A DNA stretch of 64,000 nt, from assembly GCA_016871195.1 (NCBI GenBank), contig VFZN01000001.1, positions 247,827-311,826 of the forward strand, written 5' to 3'. Shown piece by piece: positions 35,958 to 44,500 of the stretch. The position numbers and the translations under genes are program-made. Source of the stretch: Acidobacteriota bacterium. GTDB taxonomy: Bacteria; Acidobacteriota; Vicinamibacteria; Vicinamibacterales; UBA2999. How positions within the stretch are numbered: the first letter of the stretch is position 1; the number at the start of each line of letters is the position of its first letter. The notes under the pieces are model-generated. The model was not told the origin of the DNA. It saw only the letters and a list, made by a program, of their open reading frames with translations, and made no database searches.

Positions 35958-36617
35958 TCAGAGCCCTGATTTTTCCAGCAACACAAGCCTGCTATTCAGA
36001 TGTGGAAGCAGCGGGTACGTCGCCGCCCAGCGCAAGGGGAGGGGTGCCGTGCTGGCCACGTCTGCAGCGCCTGCGCCCTTGAACACCATGATGTGGCCAC
36101 CAGGTTTCAGAAACTCCTGAAGAGTCGCGAGCACATCGGCTTCCACTCTGACGGCTCTGACGCTCACGACGTCCATCGATGCCCGGAGAGACAGATCTCC
36201 GGCCAGTTCTTCAAAGCGGGCTGTCTCGACCCTGGCGTCTGTCAGGCCGAGTACGCGAATGGCTTCTTTCAGAAACAACGCTTTCTTCGTCCGAGACTCA
36301 ATCATCCGTAACGTCAGGTGCGGCAGCGCCAATCTCAGCGGTACAGCCGGACTGCCTCCACCGCTGCCCGCATCGAGCAGATCGACCGCCTGCCGTGGCA
36401 CAGAGCGAGCTGCCAAGACGGGTTCGATGAGCAGACGGTCGATGGCGTCGTCCTCGCCAGTCGGCGTCAGCCTGAAGGCTGTCAGATTCACCTTGGCGTT
36501 CCACTTTGCCAGAAGCTCGTAATAGCCGACGAGTCCCTCGAGGAGAGCGCTGTCAAGGACGAGATGTGCCACCTGCGCCCTGGCGACAATGTGGCGCCGA
36601 AGGTCATTCATGGTCAT
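35958..36617 (-). CDS. rsmG: 16S rRNA m7G527 methyltransferase RsmG
   Basis: The 219-aa SAM-dependent enzyme methylates G527 of 16S rRNA. It shows '[18 protein letters not shown]', the SAM-binding '[19 protein letters not shown]', '[16 protein letters not shown]' and '[16 protein letters not shown]'. The start is ATG 36617 or 36611; both overlap the mnmG end by a few bases. The C-terminus is short and basic/hydrophobic as in the family. Confidence 0.92.
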   Translation of the reverse strand: MTMNDLRRHIVARAQVAHLVLDSALLEGLVGYYELLAKWNAKVNLTAFRLTPTGEDDAIDRLLIEPVLAARSVPRQAVDLLDAGSGGGSPAVPLRLALPHLTLRMIESRTKKALFLKEAIRVLGLTDARVETARFEELAGDLSLRASMDVVSVRAVRVEADVLATLQEFLKPGGHIMVFKGAGAADVASTAPLPLRWAATYPLLPHLNSRLVLLEKSGL

Positions 36618-38475
36618 GCGCCCATCGCTCCACATAGGCACCGACCACGGCGACAGCGGCTGGGGTCACGCCCGGAATTCTGAGCGCCTGGCCCAAGGTA
36701 TCCGGACGAATCTCGGTCAACCGCTGGACCATTTCGTTCGACAGGCCCGGCACGCGCGCATACGAAAACGGCGCAGGAATTCTCCTGTGTTCCTGACGAA
36801 GCCCTCGCTCGACCGACTGCACCTGACGCCGAAGATAGCCCTCAAACTTGATGGTCGTCTCGACCGACAACCTTTCGACGGCCCGAATCCCGGCCGCGGC
36901 AGATTCAGAGGGCTCCTGCCAGTCGATCTGCCTAGAGTCAATTAAGGCATCAAGGCGGGACGAGGGTTGTCTGAGCCACTGGTCTGCAGCGACGGTCTGA
37001 CCGCTCTCCACCTTGACCCGCGCCGACCGAATCGCTTCGACGTTCCGGTCGAAACGCCATCGCCGCTCCAGAAATCGATCCCAGTGGTTGTCGGACACCA
37101 GTCCAGTCGCGTGAGCCGTCGGGGTCAGCCTGAGATCGGCGTTGTCAATGCGTAGCAGCAGCCGATACTCGGCTCGGGAGGTAAACATCCGATACGGTTC
37201 GAGACATCCGCGGGTCACCAGGTCGTCGACCATGATGCCCAGATAGGCTTCATCGCGACGAAGCGTCAGCGCCGGACGCCCCAGCGCGCGCAGCCCGGCA
37301 TTGGCCCCGGCCATCAGGCCCTGACCGGCGGCCTCCTCATAACCGGAGGTGCCATTGATCTGTCCGGCCAGAAACAGCCCGGGCATCCGGTGCGCCTCAA
37401 GAGACGACGACAGTTCTGTCGGTTGGATGAAATCGTACTCGATGGCGTAGCCTGGCCTCAGCATCCGCGCATGCTCAAGTCCAGGCAGCGCATGCACCAG
37501 ACGCTCCTGCACATCGGACGGGAGGCTCATCGAAAACCCGTTGACGTAGATTTCCGGAGCGTCCATCCCCTCGGGTTCGAGAAACAACTGATGGCGTTCC
37601 CGATCAGGGAACCGCATGACCTTGTCTTCAAGAGAAGGGCAGTAACGCGGACCAATCCCTGAAATCTGTCCGTTATAGAGGGGGCTCTCGTCGATGTGGA
37701 GTCGGACCAGCCGATGTACGTCTGGCGTCGTATGGATCAGCCAGCACGCCATCCGATTACTGGGCGATATTGTCGTCGAAAAGGAAAATGGCACAGGATG
37801 CTCGTCCCCATGTTCCACGTGGAACACTCCTGCCGCTTCACCTCCCGAGAAATCAATCGATGCTCGGTCGAGCCTCGGCGGCGTCCCGGTTTTCAGCCGA
37901 CCCATCGTGAATCCGCACGAGCGAAGCGATTCCGCAAGCTCGACGGAGGGTGGTTCGCCCGCGCGGCCAGACGGCTGTTGGTCACGACCCACATGCACCC
38001 GACCGTTCAGAAATGTCCCGGTCGTAACGACGAGCGCCCGGCATCGGTAGATGCGGCCGTCCTCGAGTTCGACGCCTGAAATCTGTCCGGCCGTCGTCAG
38101 TAGGGCACCAGCTCGACCATCAATCCACTCAATCGCTGGGTTCGACTCAAGCGCACGGCGAATCCACATGCTGTAGGCGGACTTGTCCGCCTGGGCCCTC
38201 GGTGACCACACCGCAGGCCCGCGACTGCGATTAAGCAACTTGAACTGCACCCCCGTGGCATCAATGGCGCGGCCCATCAGCCCGCCCATCGCGTCAATCT
38301 CCCTGACCAGATGCCCCTTGGCAGTGCCCCCGATTGCTGGATTGCAGGGCATGTGGCCCGCTGTCTCTCTCGACAGCGAGCACAGGCCGACGTGACATCC
38401 CAACCGGGCCGCGGCCCATGCCGCTTCCACACCAGCATGGCCTGCACCAATCACAATGACATCGAATTTAGTCAT
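36604..38475 (-). CDS. mnmG: tRNA uridine-34 modification enzyme MnmG (GidA)
   Basis: The 623-aa FAD protein acts with MnmE to install cmnm5 on U34 of certain tRNAs. It starts '[20 protein letters not shown]' (FAD Rossmann motif) and contains '[20 protein letters not shown]', '[13 protein letters not shown]', '[15 protein letters not shown]', '[20 protein letters not shown]' and '[20 protein letters not shown]'. The length matches the family. The coding sequence holds a perfect parS site encoding part of 'VFHVEHG'. It is 9 bp downstream of mnmE. Confidence 0.97.
   Translation of the reverse strand: MTKFDVIVIGAGHAGVEAAWAAARLGCHVGLCSLSRETAGHMPCNPAIGGTAKGHLVREIDAMGGLMGRAIDATGVQFKLLNRSRGPAVWSPRAQADKSAYSMWIRRALESNPAIEWIDGRAGALLTTAGQISGVELEDGRIYRCRALVVTTGTFLNGRVHVGRDQQPSGRAGEPPSVELAESLRSCGFTMGRLKTGTPPRLDRASIDFSGGEAAGVFHVEHGDEHPVPFSFSTTISPSNRMACWLIHTTPDVHRLVRLHIDESPLYNGQISGIGPRYCPSLEDKVMRFPDRERHQLFLEPEGMDAPEIYVNGFSMSLPSDVQERLVHALPGLEHARMLRPGYAIEYDFIQPTELSSSLEAHRMPGLFLAGQINGTSGYEEAAGQGLMAGANAGLRALGRPALTLRRDEAYLGIMVDDLVTRGCLEPYRMFTSRAEYRLLLRIDNADLRLTPTAHATGLVSDNHWDRFLERRWRFDRNVEAIRSARVKVESGQTVAADQWLRQPSSRLDALIDSRQIDWQEPSESAAAGIRAVERLSVETTIKFEGYLRRQVQSVERGLRQEHRRIPAPFSYARVPGLSNEMVQRLTEIRPDTLGQALRIPGVTPAAVAVVGAYVERWAHDHE
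37811..37826. promoter_or_regulatory. parS site inside mnmG
   Basis: A second perfect copy of TGTTCCACGTGGAACA lies within the mnmG coding region, 1.9 kb from the parA-proximal copy and about 6.5 kb from the predicted oriC. Confidence 0.93.
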
Positions 38476-38484
38476 GATGTCAAT

Positions 38485-39867
38485 CTATTTTCCGAGACAG
38501 AAGCGCGAGAACACATAGGCCAAAACGTCGTCACTCGACCGAGCCCCGGTCACCTCCTGCAAACATCTTTGCGCCTCGTCGATGTCTGCCACGAGGAATT
38601 CCTCAGGCACGCCGCCCGGTGTCGTGTTGGTATCATTTACCGCACCAGCCGCCTCGGCCGCACGCGCGACCGCCGCCTGTGCACGTTCGAGGCATTGTAT
38701 GTGCCGCACATTCGTGACCAGCGGGTCATCCGAGTGGACGGCGGCCCGCAGTCCCAGGCGCTGGACCACCGCCGTTCGCAACCTGTCGAGACCTTCGCCC
38801 GTCCGCGCCGACACCACGACTTCTTCGTCCCTCGTCCAGGAGCGCTCCACCTGCCGTTCCGCGTCGCACTTGTTCACGACGACAAGGCGAGGTTGGTTGG
38901 TTGTCGCCTGCAGCACCGTGTCATCGTCGACCGACCGGGGACGCGAGCCGTCGACCAGCACCAGCACCAGACTCGCAGAACGGGCCGCCTGTCGTGCACG
39001 AGACACGCCCTCCTGTTCAATCACGTCGGGCGACACGCGGTCACCGGCCGTGTCTACCAGCGTGACCGACGCGCCCTCCAGCACCAGTCGCTCGGTCAAC
39101 ACATCACGGGTCGTCCCAGGAACGGGTGTGACAATCGCTCTCGGAGCGTTCGCCAGCGCGTTGAACACGCTCGATTTTCCGGCGTTCGGTGCGCCGACGA
39201 GCACCACCAGCGCACCCTCGCGAATCAGGCGACCGCTCGCCGCCGTCGAGAGCAGGCGGCTGATGTCGGTCGAGACGTCGCCGAGCCCCTGCCGCACCGC
39301 CTCCGGCGTGATGAAGTGATAGCCCTCGTCTGGAAAATCGAGCGAGGCCTCAAGTGCGGCTCGTACCTCAAAGAGGCGAGCCTCCAGGCGGCCAATCGCG
39401 GCACTCAGGGTTCCGTCCAGCTGCTCAAAGGCCGCCCGCGCCTGCGCCGGCGTGACCGCGTCGACCAGATCGGCCACCGCCTCGGCCTGCACCAGATCAC
39501 GCTTGCCGAGCACCACACTCCGCAGCGTGAACTCGCCCGGCGCCGCCAGGCGCGCACCGGCGTCACACGCAGCGTCCACGATCGACGCGAGCAGCAGCGG
39601 ACTTCCGTGTCCCGCAATCTCGACGACGTCTTCGCCAGTATACGAGTCCGGCCCTGGAAAAAAGGTGACCAGTACCTTATCGGCCAGCGGTTCGTCGCCC
39701 CTTACGGTCAGGCGACACAGCGTCGCTCGCCGGGGCCGAAACGCCTCACGGCCTGTCAGGCGCCGGATGACCGGGACGGCGTCAGCCCCGCTGATCCGCA
39801 CCATCCCCACGGCACCACGTCCGGCAGGGGTCGCCACCGCGACGATGGTATCGGACGTGGAGAACAC
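38485..39867 (-). CDS. mnmE: tRNA modification GTPase MnmE (TrmE)
   Basis: The 460-aa protein has an N-terminal formyl-THF-binding domain ('DTIVAVATPAGRGAVGMVRI'), a helical domain, a G domain with G1 'GAPNAGKSSVFNAL', 'GTTRDVLTERL' K-loop region, G3 'DTAG' and G4 'NKCD', and the C-terminal catalytic motif CLGK at the very end (CXGK). It partners MnmG, whose gene follows by 9 bp. Confidence 0.96.
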   Translation of the reverse strand: MFSTSDTIVAVATPAGRGAVGMVRISGADAVPVIRRLTGREAFRPRRATLCRLTVRGDEPLADKVLVTFFPGPDSYTGEDVVEIAGHGSPLLLASIVDAACDAGARLAAPGEFTLRSVVLGKRDLVQAEAVADLVDAVTPAQARAAFEQLDGTLSAAIGRLEARLFEVRAALEASLDFPDEGYHFITPEAVRQGLGDVSTDISRLLSTAASGRLIREGALVVLVGAPNAGKSSVFNALANAPRAIVTPVPGTTRDVLTERLVLEGASVTLVDTAGDRVSPDVIEQEGVSRARQAARSASLVLVLVDGSRPRSVDDDTVLQATTNQPRLVVVNKCDAERQVERSWTRDEEVVVSARTGEGLDRLRTAVVQRLGLRAAVHSDDPLVTNVRHIQCLERAQAAVARAAEAAGAVNDTNTTPGGVPEEFLVADIDEAQRCLQEVTGARSSDDVLAYVFSRFCLGK

Positions 39868-39890
39868 AGGCTGACCCTGCCTGCGACCAG

Positions 39891-40337
39891 CTACTCGGCC
39901 GAAATGATGACCGTCTTCTCGAACGCGTCACCGATACTCTCGGACGACACTCCGGGAATGTCACCAATGGCCAGGTGCACAATGCGCCGCTCGTAGGGAT
40001 TGAGCGGACCCATTTCCTGGGCAAACCCGGTCGACTTGGCCTTCCCTCCAAGGAAGATGGCCATCTGCTTTAGCTCGGCATCCTTGTCCTTGCGAAAGCC
40101 ATTGCAGTCGATGACCAACCGGCGGCCTTCCAGCGTCTCCTGACGGTATACCGACGACACCACATGCTGCAGCGACGCCAGCACCTCTCCCTGACGACGG
40201 GTCAGCATCACGCCCTGTTCGCCCTCAAGATTTATCCGGAGGCCGTCTTCCATCTGTTCCGCCTGCGCCGTCAGGTCCAGGCCCATCTGGCGGGCAATGG
40301 TCTCGACAAACTGGGCGATCTCTGCCGACTTCGACAT
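39891..40337 (-). CDS. khpB: KH/R3H RNA-binding protein (KhpB/Jag-like)
   Basis: The 148-aa protein contains a KH domain ('GLRINLEGEQGVMLTRRQGE', 'VLASLQHVVSSVY') and an R3H domain ('MGPLNPYERRIVHLAIGDI'). It lacks the N-terminal Jag_N domain and linker of longer Gram-positive proteins, so it is the short form. The position between yidC and mnmE is the conserved jag location. It binds RNA in other bacteria and influences division and cell-wall synthesis. Confidence 0.88.
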   Translation of the reverse strand: MSKSAEIAQFVETIARQMGLDLTAQAEQMEDGLRINLEGEQGVMLTRRQGEVLASLQHVVSSVYRQETLEGRRLVIDCNGFRKDKDAELKQMAIFLGGKAKSTGFAQEMGPLNPYERRIVHLAIGDIPGVSSESIGDAFEKTVIISAE

Positions 40338-40349
40338 GGCGATGACTCC

Positions 40350-41996
40350 TTACTTTCTGGCCGGCGATGGAGCCAGCGTGGTGGAAAGATACTGCTGGCC
40401 GATGGCCCACACGTTGCTCAGCGTCCAGTAGATCACCAGGCCGCTGGGATACGACAGGAACATGAAGGTGAACATCACCGGCATGATCATCATCACCTTC
40501 TGCTGCACAGGATCCGCTGAGGTCGGCGTGATGCGCTGTTGCCAGAACATCGTCGCGCCCATCAGCAGCGGGGTAATCAGCAGGGGATCGGGCCTGGACA
40601 AATCGACGATCCATCCGAAAAACTCGGCACCCCGAAGCTCGATCGCTTGGGAGAGCATGCCGTAGAACGCGAACAGGAACGGAAAGGTCAGCAGCATCGG
40701 CACGCACCCGCTTGCCGGGTTGACACCCTTCGCCTTATAGAGCGCCATGACCTCTTCGTTCATCTTCTGCCGTGCGGGGTCGGTCATCGAGTACTTCGAA
40801 TACCGATCCTGAATTACCTTCATCTGCGGCTGAATCTCCTGCATCTTCCGCATGGAGCTGACCGACTTCTGCCGCAGCGGCGACATGGCGATGTTGATCA
40901 GAATCGTGAGGACGATGATCGACCAGCCCCAGTTACCGACGTAGGTCTGCACCCATTTGAGGGCACGCAGGAGCGGCACCGAAAGCGGCGCAAAGAACCC
41001 GAAGTTGATCACACGCACCAGTTCCGTGTCGACAGCCTGGAGGGTGTCAAACTCCTTGGGCCCCACAAAGAACCGCTGGGGTGTGCCGGAAGACGACGGC
41101 CGCACCGAAAACGCGACATACCGGCCCGCCGGGGTGCCATCGGCGGCCGCACCCACCACAAAGGGCGTGTGGTCGAACGTCAACGGTGACGGCGCGGAAA
41201 AGTCGTTCAGTGCCAGTGCCGCGAAATAGTGGTCGTCAACGCCCACATAGCGATAGGCGCCCGTGAGGCGACCTGGGGTGGCCTGGGACAAGCGCTCGAC
41301 CGTGCCGTCCTGATGGTAAATCGCCTGCGCCGGCGTCGAGTAGCTGGGCGAGAAAAAACTGGTAGGCTTGGCGCGGGCGATATCATCCCCTAACCCGGGG
41401 CCCCACTCAATCGTCGGCGTCACGGCGCTGCCCGCCTGCTGCACCGTCACAGTCGTGGTCACGATGTAACTGGTGGGATCGAAGGCAAACGTCTTGGAGA
41501 CCGCGAGCCCCGACGCATCGCCATAGTCAAACGTCACCGACGCCGGCGCCGACGTGGCATCGACGCTCGTCGCCGACGCCCGGTAGAGCCCGCCATTGGC
41601 GCGAGCCGTCATGGCTTGGTCGGGAAGCCTCAACGAGAAGGGCTGCAGGGCCGGCCCCAGCTTGTCTGCGTCAGGCACGAGGTCGAGCTGTCGCCCCTCG
41701 TCGTTCTTATAGTCTTTCAGCACCCAGTGCGAGAGACGGGCCCCGCGGTTGGTGAACACCGCCCGAACAGTCGAGGTCTCGACGATGATCTCGCGCTCAT
41801 GACTCTCCCCGGTAGTCACCGTCACCCCGGGTGCGGACACCGCAGCCTCGGCGGCGGCCGGCGGCTCCGCCGCCGGCGCTTCGGGTACCGCCGTAGGCTG
41901 TGAAGATTCCGGTGGGGGGGGAGGAATCACGTAAGTCTGGTACAGGAACAGCACCAGAAACGACAGTGAAATGGCGAGAAGGACGCGACGTTCCAT
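40350..41996 (-). CDS. yidC: Membrane protein insertase YidC
   Basis: The 548-aa protein has the Gram-negative layout: an N-terminal anchor 'RRVLLAISLSFLVLFLYQTY', a Pro/Ala-rich linker, a large periplasmic beta-supersandwich (about 75-335), and the conserved insertase core with 'WGWSIIVLTILINIAMSPL', 'NPASGCVPMLLTFPFLFAFY' and 'YPSGLVIYWTLSNVWAI'. ATG 41996 places the anchor at the N-terminus; the frame is open to 42062 but overlaps yidD. It inserts proteins such as ATPase Fo subunits into the inner membrane. Confidence 0.96.
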   Translation of the reverse strand: MERRVLLAISLSFLVLFLYQTYVIPPPPPESSQPTAVPEAPAAEPPAAAEAAVSAPGVTVTTGESHEREIIVETSTVRAVFTNRGARLSHWVLKDYKNDEGRQLDLVPDADKLGPALQPFSLRLPDQAMTARANGGLYRASATSVDATSAPASVTFDYGDASGLAVSKTFAFDPTSYIVTTTVTVQQAGSAVTPTIEWGPGLGDDIARAKPTSFFSPSYSTPAQAIYHQDGTVERLSQATPGRLTGAYRYVGVDDHYFAALALNDFSAPSPLTFDHTPFVVGAAADGTPAGRYVAFSVRPSSSGTPQRFFVGPKEFDTLQAVDTELVRVINFGFFAPLSVPLLRALKWVQTYVGNWGWSIIVLTILINIAMSPLRQKSVSSMRKMQEIQPQMKVIQDRYSKYSMTDPARQKMNEEVMALYKAKGVNPASGCVPMLLTFPFLFAFYGMLSQAIELRGAEFFGWIVDLSRPDPLLITPLLMGATMFWQQRITPTSADPVQQKVMMIMPVMFTFMFLSYPSGLVIYWTLSNVWAIGQQYLSTTLAPSPARK

Positions 41997-42004
41997 GTGA
42001 CGGC

Positions 42005-42280
42005 TTACTGACGGTGATGATCGGGAACAGGGTCGATGCCGAATCCCCCCCAGGGGTGGCACCGGGCGATGCGGCGCAGACCGAGCCAGCCTCCGCGCGT
42101 CAGGCCGAAGCGAACGACGGCCTCAGCGGTGTAATCGGCACAGCCGGGTGTATACCGGCAGGATCCACTAAACCAGGGCGAGAAGACCACTTTATACCCG
42201 CGGATCAGCCACAGTACGACCCGGGCCGGAAGGGATGGACCGCGGGGGCCCTGATACGGTGCGTCGTTCGAGGAGGCCAC
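42005..42280 (-). CDS. yidD: Membrane protein insertion efficiency factor YidD
   Basis: The ~91-aa protein has the YidD core 'WLIRGYKVVFSPWFSGSCRY', 'TPGCADYTAEAVVRFG' and 'GLRRIARCHPWGGFGIDPVP', with its conserved cysteines. It is thought to assist YidC at the membrane. The likely start is GTG 42280; no ATG or GTG lies nearer the core, so the gene overlaps rnpA by 89 bp. Start position is uncertain. Confidence 0.82.
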   Translation of the reverse strand: MASSNDAPYQGPRGPSLPARVVLWLIRGYKVVFSPWFSGSCRYTPGCADYTAEAVVRFGLTRGGWLGLRRIARCHPWGGFGIDPVPDHHRQ

Positions 42281-42584
42281 GGAACTCGGCCTCGACAGCG
42301 GTGTAGGGGGCATGGGCCATTTCCCTGCGGGCGACGACGACGACATCGAGGCCCGCCTCAGGTTTATGGTGCCGAAAGACCTCGCGAGCCAGACGTTTTG
42401 CTCGGTTTCTGACGACTGCTCCACCAATTTTTCTTGTGGCCGCGATGCCGAGCCTGACTGTCTTTCTGTTGTTTGACCCAATAAAAAGCGTCATAAGACG
42501 ACCCGACACGCGACGTCCGTCGTTATAGATCGCCTCAAACTCTTCGCGCGTCCTGATGTGCTCATGCGCGCGGAACCTGGCCAT
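42192..42584 (-). CDS. rnpA: Ribonuclease P protein component
   Basis: The 130-aa basic protein has 'HIRTREEFEAIYNDGRRVSG' and the RNR signature 'AATRKIGGAVVRNRAKRLAR' that contacts the RNase P RNA. The C-terminal ~20 residues (Pro/Ser/Arg-rich) extend beyond the usual length and are where yidD overlaps. It is 4 bp downstream of rpmH. Confidence 0.93.
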   Translation of the reverse strand: MARFRAHEHIRTREEFEAIYNDGRRVSGRLMTLFIGSNNRKTVRLGIAATRKIGGAVVRNRAKRLAREVFRHHKPEAGLDVVVVARREMAHAPYTAVEAEFRGLLERRTVSGPPRSIPSGPGRTVADPRV

Positions 42585-42588
42585 GGGC

Positions 42589-42753
42589 CTAGGCTTCGTC
42601 AGAAACGGTCAGACGCTTGCGGCCCTTGGCCCGCCGACGCTTGATGACCTCGCGGCCGTCCTTTGTTGCCATCCGCACAAGAAACCCATGGGTCTTTGCC
42701 CGGTGGCGGTTATTCGGCTGATACGTACGCTTGCCCTTCTTAGCTCGTGCCAT
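42589..42753 (-). CDS. rpmH: 50S ribosomal protein bL34
   Basis: The 54-aa protein contains '[20 protein letters not shown]' and '[20 protein letters not shown]', nearly the whole family consensus, with a short extra N-terminal 'MARAKKG'. ATG 42753 has GAGGAG about 5 nt upstream. It heads the leftward origin-proximal operon rpmH-rnpA-yidD-yidC-khpB-mnmE-mnmG-rsmG-parAB. Confidence 0.95.
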   Translation of the reverse strand: MARAKKGKRTYQPNNRHRAKTHGFLVRMATKDGREVIKRRRAKGRKRLTVSDEA

Positions 42754-42776
42754 AAACTCCTCAGAACGGACCACCG

Positions 42777-42806
42777 ATTCTAGTCGGCGATCTATCCATC
42801 TGTAAA
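42777..42806 (-). promoter_or_regulatory. Sigma-70-type promoter for rpmH operon
   Basis: On the minus strand, TTTACA (42806-42801) and TAGAAT (42782-42777) are separated by 18 bp; each matches consensus at five of six positions. The predicted start lies about 17 nt before the rpmH ATG, leaving room for its GAGGAG site. Confidence 0.55.
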
Positions 42807-42846
42807 GTCCTGAAGCGCATGCTAGAGTGGCGAGGCGCGTCCAGAG

Positions 42847-42877
42847 ATTTCCACATCTGTGGAAACCTTGTGGAAAA
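42847..42877. promoter_or_regulatory. DnaA-box cluster upstream of dnaA
   Basis: TTTCCACA (42848-42855) and TGTGGAAA (42858-42865) form a perfect palindrome with a 2-nt centre, and TGTGGAAAA (42869-42877) is a TTTTCCACA box on the minus strand, matching TTWTNCACA. They lie 26 bp before the dnaA ATG and suit autoregulation and/or a bipartite origin. Confidence 0.7.
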
Positions 42878-42902
42878 ACACCACATCTCACACATTCGCA
42901 CT

Positions 42903-44279
42903 ATGGCCACGGATACGATTTGGGACCAGATACTGCATATTGTTGAAGGGAAGGTGGGTCCACACAGCTACTCGACGTGGTTCAAACCTACCAGCCTCAA
43001 GGCCGACGTCGGCCATCAGATGACCGTGCTGGTCCCGGCTCCGCTCTTTACCGAGTGGCTTCCCCGCCACTACTCCAGTGTGCTCCACGAGGCCCTCGAG
43101 GAAGCCGGACGCGCCGGCAGCACATTGGTTTTCGAGGTGGGCGTGCCCGAACCGGCGCGCGAGCCTCAGGTCTTCACGATTGACGCACCCCCCGCACCAA
43201 CGACCGAGCAGGCACCCCTCCATATCGAGTCTCAGGCTGAGCGCTCTTCCGCCGGACCGCTTCCGGGCGGCCTCAATCCCCGATACACGTTCGATACGTT
43301 CATCGTCGGACCGTCGAACCAGTTTGCCCATGCGGCCGCTCGAGCCGTAGCCGAGGCGCCGTCGCGCTCCTACAACCCGCTGTTCATCTACGGCGGCGTC
43401 GGCCTCGGCAAAACACATCTGATGCACGCCATCGGTCAATACGTCGTCAGGCATAACCCCGGGCTCACGCTGTCCTACATCTCGTCCGAGCGCTTCATGA
43501 ACGAGATGATTAATGCGCTCCGGTTCGACCGCATTCTCGACTTCCGGGCTCAGTATCGCAGCGTCGATATCCTGCTGGTCGACGACATTCAATTTGTCTC
43601 AGGCAAGGAAGGCACCCAGATGGAGTTCTTCCACACCTTCAACGCCCTGCATGACGCACAGAAGCAGATTGTCATCAGCAGCGACCGTCCCCCGCACGAG
43701 ATTCCTGCCCTCGAAGAGCGTCTCCGTTCGCGATTTGAATGGGGACTGATCGCCGACATCCAGACACCCGACATCGAGACGAAGATTGCGATCCTGAAAC
43801 GAAAAGCAGAGACCGAGGCGGTCCCACTGCCCAACAGCGTAGCCATGTTCATTGCTACTCGCATTAAGTCGAATATTAGGGAACTGGAGGGTTCCCTGAC
43901 ACGCCTGGTCGCCTACGCGTCCCTTAAAGGACTTCCCCTGACAATCGACCTAGCTCAGGATGTCTTAAGAAACACCCTCGACCTGGATGACCGCGCCGTC
44001 ACCATCGAGCAGATTCAGCGGTTCGTGGCTGACTACTACCAGTTGCGCCTCGTCGACCTTAAGTCGCGCAACAATGCAAAATCGGTCTCGATGCCTCGAC
44101 AGGTCGCGATGTATCTCGCTAAACTGCTCACAACGGCATCCCTGCCCGAGATCGGCCGGTCGTTTGGCGGCAAGCACCATTCGACCGTCATTCACTCTAT
44201 AAAAAAGGTTGAAGAACTTCGGCGCACAAATGCCGACTTCGATGCACTTGTTAGCAACTTTCTGACTACGATCAAGTAA
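42903..44279 (+). CDS. dnaA: Chromosomal replication initiator DnaA
   Basis: The 458-aa AAA+ protein has domain I ('WDQILHIVEGKVGPHSYSTW'), a variable linker, domain III with Walker A 'YGGVGLGKTHLMHAIG', Walker B 'ILLVDDIQFVSGKEGTQ' and sensor motifs, and domain IV with the DnaA-box-binding HTH ('MPRQVAMYLAKLLTTASLPE', 'GKHHSTVIHSI'). ATG 42903 is used; frame is open to 42819 through the DnaA-box palindrome, which is not coding. No Shine-Dalgarno is seen. It is divergent from rpmH. Confidence 0.97.
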   Translation: MATDTIWDQILHIVEGKVGPHSYSTWFKPTSLKADVGHQMTVLVPAPLFTEWLPRHYSSVLHEALEEAGRAGSTLVFEVGVPEPAREPQVFTIDAPPAPTTEQAPLHIESQAERSSAGPLPGGLNPRYTFDTFIVGPSNQFAHAAARAVAEAPSRSYNPLFIYGGVGLGKTHLMHAIGQYVVRHNPGLTLSYISSERFMNEMINALRFDRILDFRAQYRSVDILLVDDIQFVSGKEGTQMEFFHTFNALHDAQKQIVISSDRPPHEIPALEERLRSRFEWGLIADIQTPDIETKIAILKRKAETEAVPLPNSVAMFIATRIKSNIRELEGSLTRLVAYASLKGLPLTIDLAQDVLRNTLDLDDRAVTIEQIQRFVADYYQLRLVDLKSRNNAKSVSMPRQVAMYLAKLLTTASLPEIGRSFGGKHHSTVIHSIKKVEELRRTNADFDALVSNFLTTIK

Positions 44280-44420
44280 TCCACACCGTTTTCCACAACA
44301 AACTGTGGACGCCTGTGGATGGGGCGGACGACCCCTCCCGGACACACCATCGACCCACAACACGTCCACAGAAATATCCACAATTTAAATATCTGATTTA
44401 AAAGCACTTACAGACCTAGA
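44280..44420. other. oriC: Predicted oriC (DnaA boxes plus AT-rich unwinding element)
   Basis: In 140 bp between dnaA and dnaN there are TTTTCCACA at 44289-44297, TGTGGA cores at 44304 and 44314 on the opposite strand, GTCCACA ending at 44370, and ATATCCACA (one mismatch from TTATCCACA) at 44374-44382. An AT-rich tract 'aatttaaatatctgatttaa' follows immediately, the expected place for duplex unwinding. Gene orientation diverges around this area, supporting an origin. Confidence 0.8.
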
Positions 44421-44448
44421 AAATTTCTTCCGCAGGACCTTCTTCCTG

Positions 44449-44454
44449 TATAAT
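44449..44454 (+). promoter_or_regulatory. Perfect -10 (TATAAT) for dnaN
   Basis: TATAAT at 44449-44454 lies 46 bp before the dnaN ATG. The matching -35 position is poor. A GAGGA ribosome-binding site lies about 10 nt upstream of the ATG. Confidence 0.5.
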
Positions 44455-44500
44455 TCATTGTCTCTCCTTTTGTCTCTTCTTTCTTGAGGATACGCGTCGC

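Noticed and set aside
38311..39996. 561-aa plus-strand ORF
   Set aside because: It lies antisense to mnmE and is a shadow frame.
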